The notes under the pieces: model-generated | Databases searched by the model: none | Seen by the model: only the letters and a program-made list of their open reading frames with translations | What the model was told of the DNA's origin: nothing | In this document: piece by piece, positions 21,003 through 32,479 of the stretch | How positions within the stretch are numbered: position 1 is the stretch's first letter | How the letters are laid out: each line of letters begins with the position of its first letter | Program-made: the position numbers and the translations under genes | Assembly: GCA_963281255.1 (NCBI GenBank) | Contig: OY725494.1 | Location: 4,725,934-4,789,933 of the forward strand | DNA from: Aphrocallistes beatrix | Taxonomy: Eukaryota; Porifera; Hexactinellida; Sceptrulophora; Aphrocallistidae | Reading direction: 5' to 3' | Length of the DNA stretch: 64,000 nucleotides

Positions 21003-22321
21003 GACTGATTGCCTTAGCTATGAAAATATATTTTTTCTTATCAATTAAAATGCAATTATTCTGGTATACTTATTGTGAGAATTTTTAAGTTTCTGAAGGG
21101 TTCCGCATAATATATTATTTTGAACATTCGTTCATATTATTATGGCCAACTGCATCAGACAACTTAATTAATAGCCCATCAATGTACTATGGATTTTGCT
21201 AAGTCATTTTGGGCGGGGAAACCTTAGAAATACGGGGTCCAAACTATAAATAGAATGGACCCCGTGTCATTGGCGGGTTTTAATTAATGATACTTTACTA
21301 CATTATAATCTAGTCAGACTAAAACTATTGAATTGATTGAAAATAGCGACATATGTATATATAGTGATCTCGCTATCATAGCCTACTTGAGTGGGGTCTG
21401 GCTACGTTACTGATTATGTAGTAATGAGTGGGAAACTGTGAATTACATCAATTTCATCACAAAAACGAGGACATGCAAATATGCTGAGACCCGGATGGTA
21501 TTTGTGATCAGCTAGAGTACTTCAACCTCTCTCCCTATCATCAACCATAGCAACTAATCTCACGAGCTGGTTTACATTCCAGAGTATTTTAATGGTGATC
21601 GTCATCCCATCACGGATATCATCGTCACATTTTTAAGAAGATGGAAATTTAATTCACAAAAATTCTCACCATAAGATTATGACTTCATTATTACGTATCA
21701 CCGCATCAGATTGATGGTATTCTAGCATTGTCTTGTCTATTTCACTGCTCTGTAGATTTCAGAATTCACATTTAGCCCGCGCTTGGCGAGGTGTTTTGTA
21801 GCGTCATTTCCTGTTTAAGCCATTTTCAATGTGGAAGCCATACAAGTTTGGGGTCTGACTATAAATAGAAAAAATCACTTAGCCAAGCGCAGGTTAAAAA
21901 GCTCTAACGTAAATATCATTTCACATCCATCCAGTCATTTACTGGAATTGCTCCATTGCTCTGGACCAAACTTATATTAGCAGATTAACGATTTTTTTTA
22001 CAAAATCCGATCGAATTACGCTGTTTATACTGTAGTTAATAAATGTACTGTTACTTCAACTCAGCTTAACTCTCCATGGAATACTACACAGCAATATTAT
22101 TCAGCTAGAACGGAAATCTTAATCTCACTAGTTGTTCATTGTTTATTTTATAGAATTATTTTGATCGCCAGCTACTCAGTAAACGAATGAAATATCTATT
22201 TTAATAATGATAACAACTGCAAAGTCAATAACTTCAGTAAAGAAAATGTAAAAAATGTAAGAAAGCTTAGGAACTATGAAACACAAAAAGTAGAGTCCTA
22301 CTAGTTAGTACAAGTTTCACA
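21003..22321. other. L3/L4 spacer with conserved block and MITEs
   Basis: Contains the block TATATATAGTGATC at 21356-21369 and an ATGCAAAT octamer near 21474, both shared with other L genes. A GGGCGGGG/TATAAATAG element lies at 21170-21285. At 21774-21897 a second TATAAATAG element is bounded by GCGCTTGGC and GCCAAGCGC. The remainder is the duplicated spacer also found at 16.4 kb and 25.3 kb. Confidence 0.6.
21170..21285 (+). repeat. GGGCGGGGAA / TATAAATAG dispersed element
   Basis: Core: AAGTCATTTTGGGCGGGGAA, then GGGGTCC, CTATAAATAGAA and GGACCCC. Other copies: 33530-33640, 42230-42355 and 58327-58385 (plus); 40565-40612 (partial); 35773-35890 and 52030-52150 (minus). The short inverted repeat GGGGTCC/GGACCCC brackets the TATAAATAG. 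Confidence 0.75.
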
Positions 22322-23133
22322 TTACTGATGAAACGTCCCTAGCATGTAGTTGCAGTTAGGACACGAATGCTCCACATCCATCAGGCTAGGAATGCATAGT
22401 GCGATGAATGCTAACGGTAGCAGCAGCAACGGAAAGACTAGCAGCATAGTTAGGAGGAGGATGATGCGAGCAATCCTCCCGCAGCAAATCCAGTTTGCGT
22501 GTCCGAGCCTGCGTTTTATCTGCGTCATCTGTACAATATAATGATACATAGTTGAGCCTGAATACTGTTACCATGGTAGATAATAGATATGAATCCAACA
22601 ATGTATTTTAATATTTGTGATCAAAACTAAATTCGTCAGTTTTTAAGTCTCAGATTCTATTGACATTGCAGTAGTTAGTTTAGTGTAGACTGAATGAGGA
22701 ACTTTACCTGCTCAGTATTGCAGTTGGGACATTGCGTTCTAACGGGAGATCTTCCATACGACATCATCGTTATATTTACCCGAAGTTCAGTCTGCACTTG
22801 TACAGGCTAAAGCAGAAATAAAGAATAATTCAGTTTTCCATAGAAATAACTTTCTAGTGATCTAAAATGTTTTCTATCGTCCATTTGATTAACAGTCATA
22901 GATTAGATTTATAAGTGATATTACAGGCAGTGACTCACCTGAACATATACTGGCTGTGGAGGAGGGTAGACAAGTGGTTGGAGAGGGTATCCATATTGTT
23001 GGGGAGGGCATCCATGGTGTTGGGGTGGGTACCTGGGCTGTTGGAATTGAGGATTTGCGGTCCATTCAGGGTCAGAAGTGTCTGGTGTTTGCTTCAAGGG
23101 TTGGTAAGCGGGTGGACGGCTCCGGTTCGACAT
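22322..23133 (-). CDS. L4: LITAF-domain protein, three exons
   Basis: Exons 23133-22939, 22806-22708 and 22528-22322, phase 0, 166 residues. Exon 1: MSNRSRPPAYQPLKQTPDTS (PPAY motif), then a YPPQ-type tail without the long repeat of L3. Exon 2: NITMMSYGRSPVRTQCPNC, then NTEQ. Exon 3: MTQIKRRLGHANWICCG, a hydrophobic stretch and MDVEHSCPNCNYMLGTFHQ. Close paralogue of L3. A TATATATAG block lies 560 bases upstream of the ATG. Confidence 0.92.
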
Positions 23134-24429
23134 GACTGGTTACCTTTTCTAATGCAATGATTCTGGTATTCTTATATGTGAGAACTTCCAACACTTTACA
23201 AACCGCTCCCTAAGTTTTTATAAGTTTTGCCCTTCGCGGATAAGTCTCGACTACTAGTGGTATTATTTGTGAGATATTTCGATTTGCTAGTGTGATCACT
23301 TATGTTAGTATCTATCCTCAAATTAGTATTATTCTAGCCTAGCCAAAGTAGTCAGCGACGTTCGTTTTCTAGTTCAGAGACTCTGACTCAATATCTATGT
23401 TATGAAACTTGAACTTTATTGACTGTAGCTTATTTGTCCCTTTACTTGAGAACATTAGCTTTCATTTAGGATACTATGGATGTAATGAATCTTATAGAAT
23501 ACTTGGATCCTAATCCTAGGATTTTCGTTAACTTTTAGATTTTCCGTTCCCGGCGATTCTCAAGAACGTAACCCCCGCGAACGGCAATGTATTCCTGTAT
23601 TATATCCAACTATTAGGCCTCAGACAACTAACGATACTTGATTACATTATAATCTAGTCAGACTAAAACTATTGAATTGATTGAAGACATATGTATATAT
23701 AGTGATCACACTCTCATAGCCTACTTGAGTGGGGACTGTCTACGTTACTGATTATGTAAGTAGTGAGTGGGAAACTGTGAATTACACCAATTTCATCACA
23801 AAAACGAGGACATGCAAATATGCTGTTAAGACGCGGATGGTATTTGTGATGGCAGTTTACTTGTCATTAATTAATCCTGATACGTTGTCGAGGTTTCTCC
23901 AAATCCCCTACCGACCAGCACTCCCTCTAAGATTTTTCGGCGGAAAATCACCTAAAAATGGCGGCCCCGGAGGAGTTACCGCCGAATTTTAAAGGAAATC
24001 TAGAAAAATCCGGATTTTAAGAGCCCAAGAAAATTCCTCATCATAGTATGCACTAATAAAAATACATTATAGACCTTCGGGATGCGGCTGGAGCTAACTT
24101 CCAATAGTCTCGTATCTAGGTTACCTTATGTACGATAAGATATGTTTAACATCTTGGACTTAGCCAGACTATATCGACGAATTCAAAGCCATCGCCGATA
24201 TTTGGCGCCTAATGGCGCCCGACGATTCTTAGAGGGAACACTGCTACCAACCCTGTTCCATTCCAAATCTCCACTAACTCCAATCCGAGCCTACATCCCA
24301 GAGAATATCACAAATAAACTCATTGGTTAGTAGTGTACACAGAAAAAGTCAATAACATCAGTAAAAGATATAAACAAGTCAGAAATAGTCTCCTGAAACT
24401 ATGAAACACAAAAATATGAGTTCTACTAG
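23134..24429. other. L4/L5 spacer
   Basis: Holds the conserved block TATATATAGTGATCACAC (23694-23711) and the ATGCAAAT octamer near 23813. Segment 23615-23830 is homologous to 21290-21500. No gene supported. Confidence 0.5.
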
Positions 24430-24907
24430 TTAGGAAACTAAAGAAGTTTCAAACATGGCTGGAGCTTGAAACGTCGCAAGCACGTAGTTGCAGTTAGGAC
24501 ACGAATGTTCCACATCCATGAAACATGGCAGAAACAGTCCGACAATCCCAAAAAGTACACAGCAACACCAGCTTGCGTTTCCGAGCTTGGATTTTGTCTC
24601 CGTCATCTGTATAATACAATAATACATAGTTGAGTCTGAATACTGTTACCATGGTGGATCCAACAACAAAGAATTTTAGTATTTGTAATTAGAACTAAGT
24701 TTGTCAGTTTTTAAGTTTCAGATCCTAATGGCATTGCAGTGAATATATCATAGCTATTAGTTAACAGTGTAGAGTAGACTGAATTAGGAACTTTACCTGC
24801 TCAGTATAACAGTTGGGACATAGCCTTCTGACGGGAGATCTTCCATACGGAAACATCGGAAAGTCTGATGTTTGCCTCAAGGGTTGGTACTTGGGTCGGC
24901 TCGACAT
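24430..24907 (-). CDS. L5: short LITAF-domain protein, two exons
   Basis: Exons 24907-24797 and 24606-24430, phase 0, 95 residues. Exons 1 and 2 of the usual plan are fused into 37 codons: MSSRPKYQPLRQTSDF, then YGRSPVRRLCPNCYTEQ. The proline-rich tail and first intron are gone. The hydrophobic stretch of the last exon is cut to about 16 residues (WCCCVLFGIVGLFLPCF) before MDVEHSCPNCNYVLATF. Both zinc knuckles are kept. Such a short helix may insert only shallowly, or the gene may be decaying, but the frame is open and splice sites intact. Confidence 0.8.
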
Positions 24908-26084
24908 GACTGCTTGGTTACTTTAGCTATGAAAAGATATGATTTATTATCAACTAAAATGCAATGATTCTGGTATTCTTATATTCTATGTAAAATTTTC
25001 AAGTTTATGAAGGGTCCCCTTTGATAGATTATTTTTAACATTCGTTTATTTTATTATAGCCAACCCTGCATCAGATAACTAAATGCTACTACGATATAAT
25101 ATAGTCGGACTAAACGAATTGAATTGAAAATAGTGCGCATTTTAATAGTGTGCACCTATGCACATATATAGCGACCACAGAGGATATCTTTTGATTATGT
25201 AAGTAGTGAGTGGAAAAATGACATTAATTTCATCACAAAAACGAGGACGTGTAAATATGCTGTTGACCCGGATGGTATTATGATCAGCTAGAGTACTTCG
25301 ACCTCTCTCTCTATCATCAACCATAGCAACTAACCTCAGTACGATCTGGTCTACATTCCAGAGAATTTTAATGGTGATCGTCATCACGGATATCATTGTC
25401 ACATTTTTAAGATGGAAATTTAATTCACAAACAATTCTCACCGTAAGATTGTGACTTCATTATTACGTGTCACCGCATCAGATTGATGGTATTCTAGCAT
25501 TTGGTAGTTGGAGTAGTATAAGCAGTAGGACGTTAATAGACTCACAGATACATTATACCATTCTCTAGGGGTGACTTCTTGTCTTGTGTATTTCACTGCT
25601 CTGTAGATTTCAGAATTCACATTTATAAAGTTTTAACGTAAATATCATTTCACATCCATCTAGTCATTTACTGGAATTGCTCCATTACTCTGGACCAAAC
25701 TTATATTAGCAGATTAACGATTTTTTTTACAAAACCCGATCGGATTACGCTGTTTATACTGTAGTTAATAAATGTACTGTTACTTCAACTCAGCTTAACT
25801 CTCCATGGAATACTACACAGCAGTATTATTCTGCTAGAACGGGAAATGTCATTAGTTGTTTATTTGTTGTGATGGGAATAGAATTGTTACAAATGTAGAC
25901 ATAGAAGATGAAATAGGTCAACCCAACTGTGTACGTATTTGTTTATTTTTATACGTAAAATTATTTTGATCGCCAGCCACTCAGTAGATGTGTGAAACAT
26001 CCATTTTAATCATTCCTAATTTTGATATGATATTTCATTTAACAAATTATAAGAAAATGTTACATTGAGCAATTACGTTCATTT

Positions 26085-26145
26085 ATATACGCTAGTTGAA
26101 GTAGATTTGTTGCAGTGTAAGTGCTATTTCAGTGCTAATATTCAA
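26085..26145 (-). promoter_or_regulatory. orphan inverted copy of the lysozyme-vWA promoter
   Basis: On the minus strand this reads CTGAAATAGCACTTACACTG, then TATATAAATGAACG. It matches 17550-17615, including the TATA box and the first bases of the 5' UTR. The flanks match the lysozyme locus in the plus orientation (25900-26040 like 17280-17470; 26470-26590 like 19600-19760), but no lysozyme-vWA coding sequence is present. Confidence 0.6.
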
Positions 26146-26385
26146 TACCGTAAACTGGGGCGACTTTGGCCCTAGGAGGTGACTTTGTCCCACAATAGCA
26201 ATTTTAATAAAATATACTCAAACTTAGGAATATTGTGGTTTAAATACCTATGGATATATTAAGAGTTTCATTCAACATATTATCAATGTGATTACATTGA
26301 TTCATAAGTTGGAGTATATTTTATTAAAATTGCTATTGTGGGACAAAGTCACCTCTTAGGGCCAAAGTCGCCCCAGTTTACGGTA
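26146..26385. repeat. palindromic MITE, ends TACCGTAAACTGGGGCGACT
   Basis: Left end TACCGTAAACTGGGGCGACT and right end GTCGCCCCAGTTTACGGTA form long terminal inverted repeats. The arms also include GGTGACTTTGTCCCACAATA and its complement. Confidence 0.85.
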
Positions 26386-26975
26386 CTAATAATAGCTACT
26401 GAATCCGCATTATATATGTCAATGTGCTAAATTTAGAACATTTTTATAGTTAAAAATATAAGTTCTATATATTACGTTAATTTCTCTATTTTTATTGAAT
26501 CAACATTTGCTAATCATCAATGATCTCTCGAAATAAGTTTGAATGTAAATTTATATTCACTCAATTTCAAATTGTTGTAACAACATACTTGTCAACTGTC
26601 CCGCTTTTGTCACTCTTCTATTGAGCTAATTCTCACGAGTGTCCCGCTTTTACATTAAATTTCCATATTATGTCCCGCTTTTACATTAAATTTCCATATT
26701 ATGTCCCGATTTTTTTAATTCTATGTATAATACTTTTCTATTGCGTCCCGACATGTCCCGCGAAATTCAACGCTGCGTCCCTCTTTTATCATGACTCAGG
26801 TTGGCATGTATGCACAGCCAAGTCAGTTACGAATGTAGACAGAATATTACAAAATAAAGAAAAAGTCAATAACTTCAGTAAATAAGATATAAAAATGTAA
26901 GAAATAGTCTGAAACTATGAAACACAAAACATATTAGTCCTGGCTAGTCAGTACGAGTTAGCATTACGGATAAGT

Positions 26976-28059
26976 TTATTTCCGAGTAGTACAAGATGTC
27001 CCGAGTACAGCGTTACAGTTGGAACACGAATGTTCCACATCCATCAAGCTAGGCAAACACAGTGCGACGAATGCAAACGGGAGGAACAGCACTGGGAAGA
27101 GCAGCAGGCAACTTAGGATGAGTGTAATGCGAAAAATAGCCTCGCAGTAAGCCCAGTTTGCTTCTCCGATCTTGCGTTGTGTCCGCGTCAGCTGTCGAAT
27201 ATAATAATACATAGTTGAGTCTGAATACTGTTACCATGGTAGATAGGCATCCAACAAAGAATGTTAGTATTTATGATTAAAACTAAATTCGTCAGTTTTA
27301 AGTATCAGATCCTATTGACATTGCAGTAGTTAGTTTACAGTGTAGGCTGAATTATAAACTTTACCTGCACAGTGTTGCATTTGCGACATCTCATTGTAAC
27401 GGGAGCTTTTCCAAACGACATCGGCATTAGAACGATCACTTCAGTCTGCACAGGCTATAGCAGAATACAGAATTAATTCAGATTTCGTCAGTCTAATTCA
27501 ACATTTAATTTATGAACCAATCGGTACATCTGAAAATGTCTCTAGAAACTCTTTTCTAGAGATACTATGTTTCTTGTCGTCTATTTGATTCACTGTCTAC
27601 ATTGGACTACAGGTAGTGACTCACTTGAATGATTATTGGCAGTTGAGGATGATGGTCGAGTGGCGGAGTAGCAGGGGCTGTGGAGTAGAGTGGTCCAGCA
27701 GTGCGGGGTGTGGAGTGGAGAGGTGGAACAGTGCGGGCTATGGGGTATAGCGGCGCGTTAGGACGAGTTATGGAGTGGAGTGTCTGAGTAGGACGAGCTG
27801 CGGGGCGAAGTGGTGGAACAGTGTGGCCTATGGGGTAGAATGTTTGAGGAGGTGTCTGGCTGTTTGAGGAAGGTGTTCGGTTAGTTGAAGGTGTTCGGGT
27901 GGTTGAGGAAGGTGTTCGGTTGGTTGAAGGTGTTCGGTTGGCTGAATGGGGTGTCCATATTGCTGGGGAGGGTAGTTGGATTTGACGATTCGCGGTGCTT
28001 TCAGGTTCAGGAGAGTCTGACGTCTGTTCCAAGGGTTTATACGCGAGTCGGTTCGCCAT
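26976..28059 (-). CDS. L6: LITAF-domain protein with TNRTPS repeats, three exons
   Basis: Exons 28059-27625, 27454-27365 and 27191-26976, phase 0, 246 residues. Exon 1 is unusually long: MANRLAYKPLEQTSDSPEPE, then Ser/Thr/Pro-rich repeats (TPSTNRTPSS types) and a second series with PLYPIARTVPPL. The PPxY of relatives has become LAYKPL. Exon 2 ends MRCRKCNTVQ (usual TEQ is TVQ). Exon 3 starts with Leu where others have Met (LTRTQRKIGEANWAYCE), then a long hydrophobic stretch and MDVEHSCSNCNAVLG. The Ser/Thr-rich tail could be heavily phosphorylated (inference). Confidence 0.9.
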
Positions 28060-28983
28060 AACTGCTTGGTTACCTTAGCTAGGAATAGATATGCTTTATT
28101 AAAATGCAATGATTCTGGTATTCTTATATTCTATGTGAGAAGTTTCAGTTTTATGAAGGGTTCCCTAAGATAGATTATTTTGAACATTCGTTTATTTTAT
28201 TATGACCAACCCTGCATCAGATAACTAAATGCTACAATATAATCTAACTAAACGAATTGAATTGAAAAGTGCACATATTAATAGTGCACCTATGCATATA
28301 TAGTTACCACAGGGGATATTTTTTGATTATGTAAGTAGAGAGTGGAAAACTTTATTACATCAATTCCATTACAAAAACGAGGACGTGTAAATATGCTGAA
28401 ATAAACCATCCGGGTTATTTCATTTTTTTTATGATCAGCTAGAGTACTTCCACCTCTCTCACTGCCATCACCATAGCAACTAATCTCAGCACAGTTATGT
28501 AACTCCTGAGTATTTATAATGCACTAATGAGAATATTTTATGGATTGTTGTTTTTAGTGCAACTTCTATAATAGGAGATCTCTAATGCTTATACGTAATA
28601 TGAACGGCTGTAACGTCCGTTTGCTCGTTCCTGGAAAATATATCGATCCGAATTGTACCAAATTTGGACTACACCTTGGGACAAATATCTTGACTATTAT
28701 AACTTGATACATATATATATATATATACGATTGAAGAAACTGCTAGGCACAGAAAGCTGATTTTTGGCATGTTGGAGTCTTTTGGCTATGACTCCACTAA
28801 GTTCTGACCTCAGACGAAAATATCGACTCATCATCGAATTATGACGTAATTGTCACCTTTTTTTATAGGAAAAGTCAATAACTTCAATAACGTTGTAAAA
28901 ATGTAAGAAATAGTCTCTAGAAACTATTAAACACAAAATATATTAGTCCTGGCTAGTTAGTACAGTTTACATTACGGATAAGT
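28060..28983. other. L6/L7 spacer
   Basis: Holds the block CATATATAGTTACC (28295-28308). A duplicated segment, 28550-28700 (GGAGATCTCTAATGCTTA, then CGTTTGCTCGTTCCTGGAAA), recurs at 30670-30790, 32950-33060 and 34385-34490. No gene seen. Confidence 0.5.
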
Positions 28984-29984
28984 TTATTTCTGATGAGGAC
29001 GATACGTCCCGAGTTTGAATTTGCAGTTAGAACACGAATGTTCCACATCCATCAGGCTAGGCAAACACAGTGCGACGAATACACACGGGAGAAACAGCAA
29101 CGGAAAGAGTAGCAACCCAATTAGGAGGAGGATAATTCGAAAAATAACCTCACAGCAAGCCCAATTTGCGCGTCCGATCTTGCGTTTTGTCCGCGTCATC
29201 TGTAGAATATAATAATACATAGTTGAGTCTGAATACTGTTGCCATGGTAGATATGCATCCAACAAAGAATTTAGTATTAATGATCAGAACTAAGTTTGCA
29301 AGTTTTTAAGTCTCAGATCCTATTGACATTGCAGTAGTTAGTTTACAGTGTAGACTGAATGAAACTTTACCTGCACAGTGTTGCAGTTGCGACATCTCAT
29401 TGTAACGGGAGACCTTCCAAGCGACATCGGCATTATAACGATCACTTCAGTCTGCACAGGCTAGAGCAGAATACAGAATTAATTCAGATTTCGTCAGTCT
29501 AATTCAACATTTAATTTATGAACCAATCGGTACATCTGAAAATGTCTCTAGAAACATATACTATGTTTCTTGTCGTCTGTTTGATTCGCTGTCCTACATT
29601 GGACTACAGGTAGTGACTCACTTGAACGATTATTGGCAGTGGAATATGGCGGTCGGGTGGTGGAGTAGCAGGGGCTGTGGAGTAGAGTGGTCCAGTAGTT
29701 CGGCCTGTGGAGTGAGGTGGAACAGTGCGGGCTATGGGGTAGAGTGGTTGAGAAGGTGTCTGGCTGTTTGAGGAAGGTGTTCGGTTGGTTGAAGGTGTTC
29801 GGTTGGTTGAAGGTGTCTGGCTGTTTGAGGAAGGTGTTCGGTTGGTTGAAGGTGTTCGGTTAGTTGAGGAAGGTGTTCGAGTGGTTGAGTATACCGGCAG
29901 ATCGATTAGACGACTCACGGTGATTTCAGGTTCAGGAGAGTCTGACGTCTGTTCCAAGGGTTTATACGCGGGTCGGCTCGACAT
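28984..29984 (-). CDS. L7: LITAF-domain protein with TNRTPS repeats, three exons
   Basis: Exons 29984-29622, 29460-29371 and 29199-28984, phase 0, 222 residues. Closest relative is L6: MSSRPAYKPLEQTSDSPEPE, then about seven TNRTPS/SNSQTPS units, YPIARTVPP and LYSTAPATPPPD. Exon 2 ends MRCRNCNTVQ. Exon 3 is MTRTKRKIGRANWACCE, hydrophobic stretch, MDVEHSCSNCKFKLG. The repeat number differs from L6, as expected for unequal exchange within the tandem hexapeptide units. CATATATAGTGACC lies about 255 bases upstream of the ATG. Confidence 0.9.
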
Positions 29985-30884
29985 GACTGCTTGGTTACCT
30001 TAGCTATGAAAAGATATGTTTTATTATCAACTAAAATGCAATGATTCTGGTATTCCTATATTATATGCGAGAATTTTCAATTTTATGAAGGGTTCCCTAA
30101 GATATATTATTTTGAACATTCGTTTATTTTATTATGGCCAACCCTGCATCAGATAACTAAATGCTGCTACACTACAATATAATATAGTCTAACGAATTGA
30201 ATTGAGAATATCTGTGCATATTAATAGTGCACATAGGCATATATAGTGACCACAAGGGGTATTTTTTGATTACAGTCAGGGTTGCTTAATGTGAACCACC
30301 AGGGGACAAAAGAATCTGTTCATAATAGAATAATAGAGATGCTTCATATTAAGCGAACTTGATTCAATACAAATCCTATCTAAAAATTTGAAATTGGGAC
30401 CAGGAGGTTAGTTCATAATAAACGAATGTTCATATTAATTAAGCGACCCTGACTGTATGTAAGTTGAGAGTGGAAAACTTTATTATATCAATTCCATTAC
30501 AAAAACGAGGACGTGTAAATGTGCTGAAATAACCCGGATGGTATTTGTGATCAGCTGGAGTACTTTAACCTCTCTCACTGCCATCACCATAGCAACTAAT
30601 CTCAGCACAGTTATGTAACTCCTGAGTATTCATAATGCACTAGCGATGGGTATTTTATGAATTATTATTTTAGTGCAACTTCTATAATAGGAGATCCCTA
30701 ATGCTTATGATATGAACGGCTGTAACGTCCGTCCGTTTGCTCGTTCCTGGAAATATATCGAACCGAATTGTACCAAATTTGAATACGCCTGGGCACAAGT
30801 ATGTATGTAATTAAAAAATAAGTAATAGTCTCTTGAAATATAAAACACAAAAAATATTAGTCCTACTAGTAAACTACAAAGGTT
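29985..30884. other. L7/L8 spacer with pogo-like MITE
   Basis: Holds the conserved block (30238-30251) and a MITE at 30273-30455 (ends CAGTCAGGGTTGCTTA and complement, flanked by TA). The GGAGATCCCTAATGCTTA duplicated segment lies at 30690-30790. Confidence 0.55.
30273..30455. repeat. pogo/Tigger-like MITE, CAGTCAGGG ends
   Basis: Starts CAGTCAGGGTTGCTTAATGT and ends in the complement (AAGCGACCCTGACTG), flanked by TA on both sides. Another copy is at 35558-35741. CAGT ends with TA flanks are typical of Tc1/mariner-pogo elements. Confidence 0.75.
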
Positions 30885-31464
30885 TCACATTAATTCATAC
30901 GTGCCGAGTACGTATTTGCAGTTAGGACACGAATGTTCCACATCCATGCAACACACCCCGCAAATACACAGTCCGCAAAGCCCAAAAAGTATACAGCAAC
31001 ACCAGCTTGCGTTTCCGAGCTTGCATTTTGTCTCCGTCATCTGTAGAATATAATAATACATAGTTGAGTCAGAATACTGTTACCATGGTAGATATACACC
31101 CAACAAATAATTTAGTATTTACGAGTAAAGCTAAGTTTGGAGTTTTTAAGTCTCAGATCCTATTGACATTGCAGTGGTTAATTTACAGTGTAGACTGAAT
31201 TAAGAACTTTACCTGCTCAGTATTGCAGTTGGGACATCGCCTTCTGATGGGAGATCTTCCAAATGACGGAGGTGTCTGGCTGGTTGAAGGAGGTGTCTGG
31301 TTGGTTGAGGAAGGTGTCTGGCTGGTTGAGGAAGGTGTCTGGTTGGTTGAGGAAGGTGTCGATATTGCTGGGGAGGGTTGGGCTTGTGGATCTGCGATAG
31401 AGTCAGGGTCAGAAGAGTCTGATGTTTCTTTCAAGAGTTGGTACTGGGGTGTACGGCTCATCAT
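30885..31464 (-). CDS. L8: short Cys-rich LITAF-domain protein, two exons
   Basis: Exons 31464-31213 and 31040-30885, phase 0, 135 residues. Exon 1 fuses the N-terminal tail (MMSRTPQYQLLKETSDSSD, then TNQTPSS/TSQTPSS repeats) directly to FGRSPIRRRCPNCNTEQ, with no first intron. The last exon is MTETKCKLGNASW, a short hydrophobic stretch with eight Cys (about residues 98-116 of the protein), MDVEHSCPNCKYVLGTYELM. The hydrophobic part is only about 18 residues. Many cysteines at the membrane face could be palmitoylated, which is inference. The upstream TATATATA block of its neighbours is missing here. Confidence 0.82.
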
Positions 31465-31828
31465 GACTGGTTACCTTAGCTCGAAAAGATATGATTTATT
31501 ATCAATCAAAGTGCAAGGAATCTGGTATTCTTAGAAGTGATCCTTGTCTGTAACCAACATAAACCACTAATGATCAGTCATCATTCATCATTACGTCATC
31601 GTGAAGTATGTATAATATCGCTACTACTAAAATAGACACGTCATTGTACATACATACACACATACATACACATATACATACACACATACATACGGACGGA
31701 CGAGATACTCCGTCCATGCCATAAGGGTATCTCCCTTAGTAGCTGCACTAATAAAAAAATAAGTATAATCTCTTGAAACTTGAAACACAAAAAATATGAG
31801 CTCTTCTAGTCTGTAAACTACAAAAGTT
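31465..31828. other. L8/L9 spacer, first copy of duplicated 3' module
   Basis: 31538-31650 (CTGTAACCAACATAAACCAC, then ATAATATCGCTACTACTAAA) is the same module found at 33066-33186 and 34497-34610. It is followed by a CATACATA microsatellite. Confidence 0.6.
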
Positions 31829-32463
31829 TCAAATCAAAGGTTCACACTTTCCAAGCACGTGGTTGCAGTTAGGACACGAATGTTCCACATCCATGAAACA
31901 TGGCATAAGCAATGCGAAAATCCCAAAAATTAGACAGCAAATCCAGCTTGTGTTTCCGAGCGTGTAATTTGTCTCCGTCATCTGTAGAATATAATAATAC
32001 ATAGTTGAGTCAGAATACTGTTACCATGGTAGATATACACCCAGCAAAGAATTTAATATTTATGATTAGAACTAAGTTTGGAGTTTTTAAGTATCATATC
32101 CTATTGACATTGCAGTGCTATTAGTTTACAGTGTAGACTGAATGAGGAATTTACCTGCTCAGTATTGCATTTGGGACATTGCGTTCTGATGGGAGATCTT
32201 CCAAATGACGTCATCATTGTAGTGACCTGCACTGCACTTGTATCAGGAGAGTCTGACGGTTGTTTCAACGTTCGTGCTGTGGGGCCGAGTGGTGGAACAG
32301 TGCGGGCTATGGGATAGAATGGTTGAGGAGGTGTCTGGTTGGTTGAGGGAGGTGTCAATATTGCTGGGGAGGGGAGTTGGATTTGAGGATCTGCGATAGA
32401 GTCAGGTTCAGGAGAGTCGGATGTTTCTTTCAAGGGTTGGTACTGGGGTGTACGGCTCGCCAT
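31829..32463 (-). CDS. L9: short LITAF-domain protein, two exons
   Basis: Exons 32463-32155 and 31981-31829, phase 0, 153 residues. Exon 1 fuses tail and first knuckle: MASRTPQYQPLKETSDSPEP, TPPSTNQTPP, YPIARTVPPL, then [18 protein letters not shown] and CPKCNTEQ. It therefore keeps the codons of a former exon 2 without the intron. The last exon: MTETNYTLGNTSW, a hydrophobic stretch of about 18 residues (ICCLIFGIFALLMPCF), MDVEHSCPNCNHVLGKCEPLI. Nearest relative is L10, with which it shares nearly identical flanks. Confidence 0.85.
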
Positions 32464-32479
32464 GACTAGTTGGCTACCT

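Larger units (their letters stand above)
24908..26975. other. L5/L6 spacer with orphan promoter and MITEs
   Basis: Holds the conserved block CATATATAG (25163-25171). The duplicated spacer at 25348-26045 matches 16376-17470. An orphan lysozyme-gene promoter lies at 26085-26145 and a palindromic MITE at 26146-26385. Tandem TGTCCCGCTTTT-type repeats at 26590-26770 are related, in opposite orientation, to 45475-45645. No intact gene seen. Confidence 0.6.
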
